From Hordeum vulgare subsp. vulgare (taxonomy: Eukaryota; Streptophyta; Magnoliopsida; Poales; Poaceae): a stretch of 64,000 nucleotides of DNA. Below, piece by piece: positions 56,839-64,000 of the stretch (position 1 is its first letter; each line of letters begins with the position of its first letter). The position numbers and the translations under genes were made by a program. The notes beneath the pieces are model-generated. The model worked only from the letters and a program-made list of their open reading frames with translations, was not told the DNA's origin and did not search any database. The stretch covers positions 456,322,844 to 456,386,843 of the forward strand of contig NC_058522.1 of assembly GCF_904849725.1 (NCBI RefSeq), read 5' to 3'.

Positions 56839-57414
56839 AATACCTTGTGAGTAAATTGTGGGACACTTTGCGGTCGTGCAGAAGACGCGGCCGGAAAGAG
56901 CAAGTCATTTTCGTGAAGCGAGGTTAGTGTTGGTGGGTGTGCGCCCTACAGCACTACAACGGCCGTCGGAAGTTGTTGGGGTCAACGTTCAGCGTCGGCG
57001 GGCGTAGCTTCTCTCCTACCGACAGCAACGAACCGTGCACGCTGGCAAAAGGCTCTACCGAAACATGAGTCGTGCACCGTGTTTGAAACGGTGTGGTCGT
57101 GGGACGGACAACCTCGATGGAAGGCGACGCAGCCGGGGAACTGGGATGACAACGATGATGACGAGGCGGCGGGCGGAGGACGGAGGAAAATGACAGGGTT
57201 AAATAAAATGGATGGGTCCCTGACGAACGGGTGGGTCAAGGGAAGACAATGACGCACGTCCCACCTGCCCCGCGCGTGTTTGTTCGGCCGTAAATGCGGC
57301 CCAAAATTAAACCGGAAATTGATCGGAAACGGATTAAAAACGAACATTGATCATTGATCCATTTGATGAAACGGATGCGGTCGGATCATTTGAGGCGGCG
57401 CTTTGGAGTTGGCC
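56839..57414 (-). other. 5' untranslated region and terminus of the Harbinger element
   Basis: Non-coding segment between the transposase start and the terminal repeat, GC-rich with imperfect CAT/TCG repeats around 57150. The inverted terminal repeat is at 57403-57414. Short frames here are chance. Confidence 0.6.
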
Positions 57415-57417
57415 TTA

Positions 57418-58509
57418 CTACATGCCACTAGCCGTTCCTGATCCCAAGCGTTGTGCTCGGTTGCCGCTGACTGTGAAGCCTCCGCCGCGGTTCCTCAGCT
57501 CAACAAGGCGACCGTCCGCCGGGGATGGCGCGCGGAGGAGCAGAGCGCGCAGCTGTCTACCTATTTCGAGCTGTGCAGCTGGCTCCTCATGGAGGCGTGG
57601 GAGGAAGAGGAACCCTAGACGACGACTCTGACCAAGAGGTGAAGCACGGTGAAGGACAGACAAAGAAAAGCAACCAACGACACTGGTTCGTATCTGCGAG
57701 TTTGGTGGTGACAGCGGAAGGTCAATGATAATATTAATGATACATGTAGCTGGAACTTTCAAAGTTTGATCTATTAACGCCAATCCAATCCGAGTGAACG
57801 TCGCTCGAGACATGACAGTTGCGAACGCTCCGCATGGTAGCTTTATGTATATGCATGAATAGAGTTAGCTGTTATTACCTCTCTATCTACTATTTTTCTT
57901 CCACTATAATTATTCAGGTACAGAAAAAGTATTTGATGAGCTGAATTGGCATTTTACAAAATTATCATGGCAGTTTGTTCAAATTGTAGGTATTTTTACA
58001 GAAAACTGTCACCATCGGTGTAGATTTTACAGATATAGGTGTGGTCGTCGGGGTTGGGCTACTGACGAACTTTCGCCTGATATTATTATGAATGAAAATA
58101 CACTAATTTCAATTGCAAAACACTTTGAAACTATTTTGAATGTTGTTCGACATATAGGTTAGCAATTTAAACTGCCAAACTTTTGATCAAATTTCGAGCC
58201 CTAGTAATGATAGAGCTGGTGGCAATGACGAGGCCTCGTCTTTAACATGACAATGGGTGCCCGCTACCCGCAGCCCTGATAGATAAAGAACTTATAAGGG
58301 TAATGCTTTGAAAAATAAATACATATGAACTTATAAACGTGAAAATAATTGTACCCATCGGGTGTGTCGGGTACAGGTACAAGAAGGCAACACTCATACG
58401 TGTGTATCCGCATAAATGCATAATAATTCATTCTAATTGGTAAGTCCCACGTGTCATTCACTAAAAAGGAATAATCACTACCGTTTAACCCTAGTCTAAC
58501 TGGGCTGCC
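57418..58509. other. Flank right of the Harbinger element
   Basis: A GC-rich part (57420-57640) is followed by AT-rich sequence. Short frames exist in several phases but none shows a domain or splice structure I recognise. Possibly a decayed transposon or old intergenic DNA. Confidence 0.4.
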
Positions 58510-59909
58510 TAAAAGTGCGTTATATCGACTAGAGGGGGATGAATAGAAGATTTTTATAATTTCATCACTAAGAAAATCCCTAGTGAGGAAAGTCCTCAGT
58601 CATGAATTGAGTGCAGCGGAAATAATATAGGATCAGGTGTGCAAAATCGTCTACAGCAAAATACTCGATGAGATTTTACAAATTCGGTTTGCACAGTTCG
58701 CAAGTACAGAGTAAGCAGGTGAAGATTAACTCAAGTGAAGAATTTGAGGTTGAGGAAATTTAGAGAAAGCCTTCAGATAAATTCTTCAAACAGTACAGAT
58801 GAAAGTCTTCAACATACAATTGAGGAAATGAGAAGGTTGAAGAAATAGAACCCGTAGCTTGATGAAGACAGTTGTTGCTGACCCGGTTCCAACTGTTGTG
58901 ACACTTGTACGTCTGGTTCGGAACGGCTTGGTATTAAAACTAAAGGACACACAGTCCCTACCGTATTCTCCTTGAGCTAAGGACACACAGTCCTCGCCCA
59001 ACACTCGTGGTAAGCCTTCAGGGCAGACTTCCAAACCCTAACAAATTCAGTCACCCGACGATCCACAATTGACTGCTGGATGCTCTGGACCATGACGCCT
59101 AACCGTTTGGAGGATACACAGTCCTCAATGGTAACAAGCGTCGGTTCCACACAGGAACAACTTCTTTAATGATGCTCAATCACTTAGGTTTTTGGTTTGG
59201 GTTTGGTGTTTGGGGTATTTCCTCACTTGATGATTTTCTCTCGAAGACTCTGAGGAATTTGGGTTGCTCTAAATGACAAGTGTCAGTTTCTCTGAGAGCA
59301 GCCAACCAGCAAGTGGTTTTGGGGGCGGCTATTTATAGCCTGGGAGCATCCCAACATGATTTGACATAAATGCCCTTTTTATAATATGACCGTTGGGTGG
59401 ATAAGATCAGTGAGGTGGTGCCTGGCGGGGCAACAGTCAGAACTTTCAACTGTGAAAGTCCTCATGTCTCTCATATTCCTCACTTTGAGGCTTTGGTAGA
59501 TTTAGGCTTGGGTTGAGCATCATGAGGAAAATCATTCTATAGTTTTACCTCGACCCCCTTTAACAGTACGGTGTTCCTATGACTCTAGTGTACAGAAAAT
59601 GAAACGGAAAGAGTAAATCTTCATGCTTCAAAGTCTTCGGAGTGTTTACTTCAGGATACGCCGAATTCCTCATCTTCAATATCTTCATGAGGAATATCAA
59701 TTTCTTCACAATTTCTTCGCGATCAAAGTCTTCAAGGAAAGACCACAGTCTTCACCCGAAGACATACATTTTTAGGGGTCGATATTCATCGGATAACTCA
59801 ATCTCCTCAGTGACTTATAGAGCATGTGTACACTCACAAACATATCAGTCTCTTAACCTATAAGTCTTCAAACCACCAAAATCACTAAGGGGCACTAGAT
59901 GCACTTACA
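58510..59909 (-). mobile_element. Solo-LTR-like insertion, 1400 bp, family not assigned
   Basis: Flanked by CTGCC at 58505-58509 and 59910-59914. In reverse complement it begins TGTAAGTGCATCTAGTGCC and ends ATATAACGCACTTTTA, so its ends are short imperfect inverts (TGTAAGTG/CACTTTTA), with TA rather than CA at the last base. No coding capacity; ACACACAGTCC motifs recur (about 58945, 58985, 59115). The 5-bp duplication and ends suit an LTR-retrotransposon solo LTR; a DNA element is less likely. Confidence 0.65.
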
Positions 59910-59914
59910 CTGCC

Positions 59915-60151
59915 AATCTCGGCCCGAAATTCCCTCCCATTACCATCGCACGCAGTCACACTACACAAACCCTGCCTCCCAATCTCATTGTCACTACAGC
60001 CCTATGTGTGAGGTGCCACAGGGCATCCCCCATCGGTCATCGTCGCTGCATGGCTGCAGCGATGCAATGGGTCGTCTACCTCATCACATCGTCTCCTCCT
60101 TGCGATTCTTTTCCTCCACGTGACTAGGTCGTCTCCTCCCGCATATATCCT
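59915..60151. other. Short flank before CACTA 3
   Basis: C/T-rich sequence without a gene I can support. Its last three bases, CCT, should be one copy of the CACTA 3 target duplication. Confidence 0.4.
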
Positions 60152-60365
60152 CACTGGTGGAAAAAGGGCCTTTGGTCGCGGTTCGCAACTGCCATTAGTC
60201 GCGGTTGCGCAACCGCGACCAAATAGGCGCGACTAAAGGCCCCCCCCCTGTAGTCGCGGTTGCTTAAGAACCGCAACTAAAGGCCCGTCCACGTGGGCGC
60301 CAGGCGGCCGTCGGGGCGGAGGACCTTTAGTCGCGGTTCTTATGGACAACCGCGACTAAAGGCCG
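60152..60365 (+). repeat. Terminus and TAGTCGCGG palindromes of CACTA 3
   Basis: Inverted pairs TTAGTCGCGGTTGCGCAACCGCGACC (about 60195-60220), TAGTCGCGGTTGC...GAACCGCAACTAAAGG (about 60252-60283) and TTTAGTCGCGGTT...AACCGCGACTAAAGG (about 60328-60362). Positions and spacing resemble the ends of CACTA 1 and 2. Confidence 0.88.
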
Positions 60366-60619
60366 CCGCAGGTTTAGGGTTTTAGCCCCCCCCCCCAAAC
60401 CTGTTTTCTGTTTAATTTGTATTGTTTTATTTCTTTTGTGCTTTATTTTAATTTTGAAGGAGTTTCACATATTCTACGGTACTACATACATGCATATGCA
60501 TGTACAATTTCAAACAAATTTGAAATTAGAACCAAAAAGAATTCAAGAGGAATATACAATATATATTCAATATCATCGGATGACCATATACAATTTTGAA
60601 CAAGTTTCCATACATAATT
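60366..60619. other. Spacer between terminus and gene end in CACTA 3
   Basis: AT-rich 3' non-coding region of the minus-strand gene. No gene seen. Confidence 0.5.
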
Positions 60620-63600
60620 TAATGCATATAAAGTTCTACTTCCTCGTAATGGTGTTCTCCTTTAGGATGGAGGACTTCCCTCCTGAACCATCCAGCTAGT
60701 TCCTCTTGAAGTGGTCGGAAGCGAGCTTCTGGACTAAGCATCACCCGGAGGTTATTCCTCTGAGCATTGGTATCACTCGGAACCCGCTCAGAGGTGTATC
60801 TCCGGATCATCTCACAGACATAGTATCCACATAGATTGGTCCCCGCTGGCTGAATATCCCCACCATTCTTAGCCTTTGACCTTTTGAATTCTAGCTCTTT
60901 TTTGAATTCACCGACCTTTGTATCTACGAACCGTCTCCAAACCCTACGAGGCAAAGAAAATTAAATGAACAAGAGAGTTATTAGTTACTTGATATTAGGA
61001 AATGAACGAAATAGGCCGATCGATATAGAGCGCAAATGAATGAAAATAATTACTTCTGCAGCATTCTTCTCATGCCGCCCCAAAGCTTTGGATCCATATC
61101 CAGAGAGTCGTGGACGAGACATTCTGAGGTGTCAACTTTAATTACTAGCAGAATCCAGTGGAACCTGCGGACACGATACATGCACATTACGTCATGCATA
61201 ACTCATCGATTAGCCGGCCACATACCATGCATGGAGTAAACAAAAGAGAATGTGCTCAAGACAGAAACACTCACCCAAAATGGTAAGGAAATAGAATATC
61301 ACTTTTGAGTTCCTGCTTTGTAAGAAACTGCCACAGGTCTGCCTCCATGTCGGCGGGGTGATGCTCCAACACATATCCATTAACGATGTGTGGGTCAATG
61401 AACCCAACATCATGGATGTTCCTTACTCTGCATTCCTTAATCTTCATTCTGCATGTATAATAGCGGACACAACAATATAGTTACGACATATATATAGTGC
61501 AGGCAATATGAACGAGATGGGGTAGAAATAAATCACTTACAGAACGTAGCAACTGATGATAGATTTGTCGAGCTCGCGCAGATTGAAAAGCTGGAACAAT
61601 TCACTCAGATGAATTTGTACATAGTAATGTTTGAAGTGATGCTCATATCTAACTTCCGCATAAATATATTCTTTGGCGTTTTTATTTTTTATGTAACCCT
61701 TGTACCATTTCAGCAGACCTTTCATTTGTGGAGGTAGATCCTCTTCCTGCGCAGGCTCGACGAGAGGCCCATTCTTCACATATGTAATTACTACCTCCTT
61801 CACTGGCGCCTCATCAAGGCCTAACAGTTCACGAAGAGTAATACCTAAGTTGGCCGCTTGTTCTCTGGCACTCGTTACAGTCAATCCATGTGCTGCCGCA
61901 GCTGCTATGATATCGGGGTCATCCGGACCGGCGGCTTTCACTATAAGCGGGGCAATCGATTGTTTACTTTGTTCCCCGAGCTGGGCAACTCGTTTCCCGC
62001 TTTTTTTACTTTCTAATTCCGTTTTCTCGGCCTCCTCCAAGGCTTTGTTCTCCTGGTTCTCCGCCCGCTCTTTCTTCTCCTTCAACATGAATGCCTGCCT
62101 ACGAAGTTCACGTGCATAGTCGTCAGGCAGATTCTTCGCGGCTTGGGACGGTGTGCTCAAAAATGACTTAGCCCACTTCTTTTGCTCATCAGAAAATACT
62201 GGCTTGGGCTCGGGCTCTCTTTTCTTCTTGCAGTCCGCCTTCCATTTCTCATGATCAGCAGCCGCCCTCGCGGCAGTTTCCTCGGCACTACGTTCCCAAG
62301 GCCTTGTGGGGAGAGGCTTCAGTGATGGCTCCGGTACCTTTGTGGTCTTAGGTACATAAGGGTCCGGGTTAATAATCCAGGACTGCTTCTGCTTCTTTGC
62401 CGGAGGTGGATTGGGGGGCGGCGTCTGATCACCCGCCGGACGAGGACTGGGGGCGGCGTCTGATCACCCGCCGGACGTTGTGGACTGGGGGGCGTCGGCT
62501 GACGTGACGGAGGTGTAGGTGAACCGCCACCACCACCACCACCACCACCACCGCCACCGCCACCACCACCACCGTAGGGGGGTGGACTTGTTGTCCTTGG
62601 CGCCTCGCCTGGAAACTTGATAAACTTCTTTTGCCATAGAATGAAATGGCGCTTGACATCTCCAAGTCTTTTCTCCCCTTCAGGTGTAGCAATGTCAATC
62701 TCCAGGTCCTCAAACCCTTGGACTATGTCCTCCACCGTGACACGAGCATAGCCATCTTGAATGGGGTTGTTGTGGTGGAGTGCTCCAGGTAAACATGGTA
62801 AAGCACTGCCGATGGCTACCTTCATGGACATGTTCCCGATAGGATAATACAGATGACATTGTTTCATCTCCTTTATATCGTCCACGGGGTAGCGAGGAGG
62901 CTCCGGTGCAGTAATTTCGACCACCAGAGGCTCCGGTGCAGTAATTTCGATCGTCGGTGCATCTGCACCAGCCGGTGGGCCCTCCGTGGAAGCCACGCTG
63001 CTTCTCCGCTGCTGGCTTCCGAGATCCGCTGGATGATCTTCATGCTGCACCCGAGCTGCATCTCTTTCGGCTACTAGTACACTCATGGTTTTCTTCATCA
63101 CATCCATTTCCGATGCCAACCGCGCCACAACATCTGCTTCCCGATCCATCTTTCTCTTACGGCTTCTGTAACCGTACGGGTCATCGTTCTGGGGGAACCC
63201 TATTTTCCACGGAATGTGCCCCATGCCTCGTACACGTCCTCCGTGTTCAGGATTCCCGAGGGCTTTTGTCAGCGCGTCGTTCTCTCTGTTGAACTTGATC
63301 TTCCCCTCTTGAGCATCCCTCATTGCGTCAATAAGGGCTTGGGTGGGTTTAATTAATTTGCCCCGGTAAACACACTCCCCTGTCTCCGGGTTCAGCGTTC
63401 CCCCATGCCCGTACCACCAGCTTTTGGCCCTTGGGTCCCATCCCTCCGTACCTGGACGGATTCCTCGCGCCCTCAGCTCGTTCTCCATCTTCTCCAACCT
63501 AGGCACCCAAATGCGATACCCTCCTGGCCCCATAATATGATTGTACTCCTTCTTAGCCGCATTTTCCTTATTTTTTCGATATTTGAATGAACTGCTCCGA

Positions 63601-64000
63601 TTTCTTTTGCTTCACAAATTCTGGCCAATCATGTTTCAGTTTCTCATATTGTCCTTTGAAATCCGGAGTCTTGTTCTGCTTGACAAAGTCATGGGCTAGA
63701 TTTTGCTTGAATTTCCGGAATGCGTCGGCCATCTTATGAAGAGCGAACTGTTTGACTAGCCTCCTCCTCTCCTTGTTTTCCTCAATCTTGTTACCCTCCT
63801 CATCGAATTTGTTGTATTCCGGAGGTAGAACGAAATGTTCCATAAGCTTCTTGAAGCAATCTTTTTTTGTTCTCTTATCGACAAAAGTGAAACCAGCAAT
63901 TCGTGCCTTCTTTGGCTTATTCCACTCCTGGACGGTGATCGAGACGTTGTCTCTAACAACGGCTCCGCATTGGCTGACAAACTTGGTGGCGCTCTTGCGG
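60620..64000 (-). pseudogene. CACTA 3 Ptta/En/Spm protein with C-terminal Ulp1-like protease (5' end outside)
   Basis: Reading down from 63999: plant transposase domain (FVSQCGAVVRDNVSI, LHKMADAFRKFK, GGTLNPETGEC), a Pro-rich linker with 17 Gly codons (62523-62573), and a C-terminal region from 62160. Protease exons inferred from splice signals: main exon to about 61541, then about 61450-61276, 61170-61055 and 60955-60620. They carry FHWILL (His), CLVHDSLD (Asp) and QPAGTNLCGYYVCE (Gln and Cys), a complete C48-type set. Lesions lie upstream only: a 4-bp tandem duplication (TGAATGAA, 63584-63591) and a 35-bp duplication near 62426-62495, each shifting the frame. A SUMO-protease-like activity is inferred from the fold; the role in transposition is unknown. 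Confidence 0.82.

Larger units (their letters stand above)
29727..57414 (-). mobile_element. PIF/Harbinger DNA transposon (about 2.6 kb without its Gypsy insertion)
   Basis: Terminal inverted repeats GGCCAACTCCAA at 29727-29738 and, inverted, at 57403-57414; similarity extends further inward in both ends (TCAAA.GA, TCCGTTT). Both are flanked by TTA (29724-29726 and 57415-57417), the TWA target duplication of this superfamily. A transposase pseudogene lies between on the minus strand, split by the Gypsy element. Only the transposase gene is seen; the second Harbinger gene (Myb-like ORF1) is missing, so it needed help in trans. A second Harbinger-like end at 30211-30230, followed by TTA, leaves some doubt about the left boundary. 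Confidence 0.75.
60152..64000 (-). mobile_element. CACTA DNA transposon 3 (one end; continues past window)
   Basis: Starts CACTGGTGGAAAAAGGGCC, then palindromes with the core TAGTCGCGGTT rather than TAGTCCCGG. The gene on the minus strand corresponds to the Ptta/Ulp1 gene of CACTA 1 and 2, with its 3' end at this terminus, so the element lies in the opposite orientation to the other two. TNP2 and the small ORF, if present, are outside the window. Confidence 0.88.

Noticed and set aside
57347..57813. GC-rich overlapping frames right of the Harbinger element as a possible host exon
   Set aside because: No domain, no conserved codon pattern visible, and frames overlap on both strands.

Overview
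This window is plant nuclear DNA from a grass of the wheat tribe (Triticeae: wheat, Aegilops, rye or barley). The grounds are several LTRs of the BARE1/WIS/Angela Copia family (start TGTTGGAA.TATGCCC, end GTTCCCCAACA), CACTA transposons with TTTAGTCCCGG palindromes, and nested insertion with almost no single-copy DNA. The WIS-like and Angela-like LTR types lean towards wheat or Aegilops; this is inference. I see no host protein gene, rRNA, tRNA or CRISPR array that I can support.

Layout, left to right. 1-7403: a decayed Copia element (A) whose left LTR is WIS-like and whose right LTR is Angela-like. It sits in CACTA element 1, which resumes at 7404 and ends at 13871, and which carries a 1.6-kb solo LTR (9395-11041). 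14214-27220: complete CACTA element 2 with 3-bp target duplication TAT. It has a TNP2-type transposase pseudogene, a long tandem-repeat and purine-tract middle, a small Trp-rich ORF, and a Ptta/En/Spm-type gene that runs by splicing into a Ulp1-like protease; a truncated Angela LTR interrupts TNP2. 27221-29726: non-coding flank. 29727-57414: a PIF/Harbinger element (TSD TTA) whose transposase gene is split by a Gypsy element (31480-56568, TSD CGATT). The Gypsy element has a second, archaeal-type RNase H, a palindromic 70-71-bp repeat array and an intron-containing antisense gene, features of the Tat lineage. Three Angela insertions lie within it: a solo LTR (38378-40187, TSD AGAGT), a nearly complete element B (40800-49732, TSD CACAC) and a solo LTR (53438-55239, TSD GAGGC). 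57418-60151: flank with a solo-LTR-like insertion (58510-59909, TSD CTGCC). 60152-64000: one end of CACTA element 3, in which the palindrome motif is TAGTCGCGG and the gene is on the minus strand.

How the parts work together. Each CACTA element keeps palindromic subterminal repeats, the expected binding sites of its own proteins. In element 2 the same palindromes also lie inside the element, just before TATA boxes of the second gene set, which suggests self-regulation. The Gypsy element carries sense gag-pol and an antisense spliced gene that converge on the repeat array. Nearly all coding regions are broken by nonsense codons, frameshifts or catalytic substitutions. The best preserved are the pol frame of Angela B (its integrase has Glu at the second catalytic Asp position), the C-terminal protease of CACTA 3 and the Trp-rich ORF of CACTA 2.
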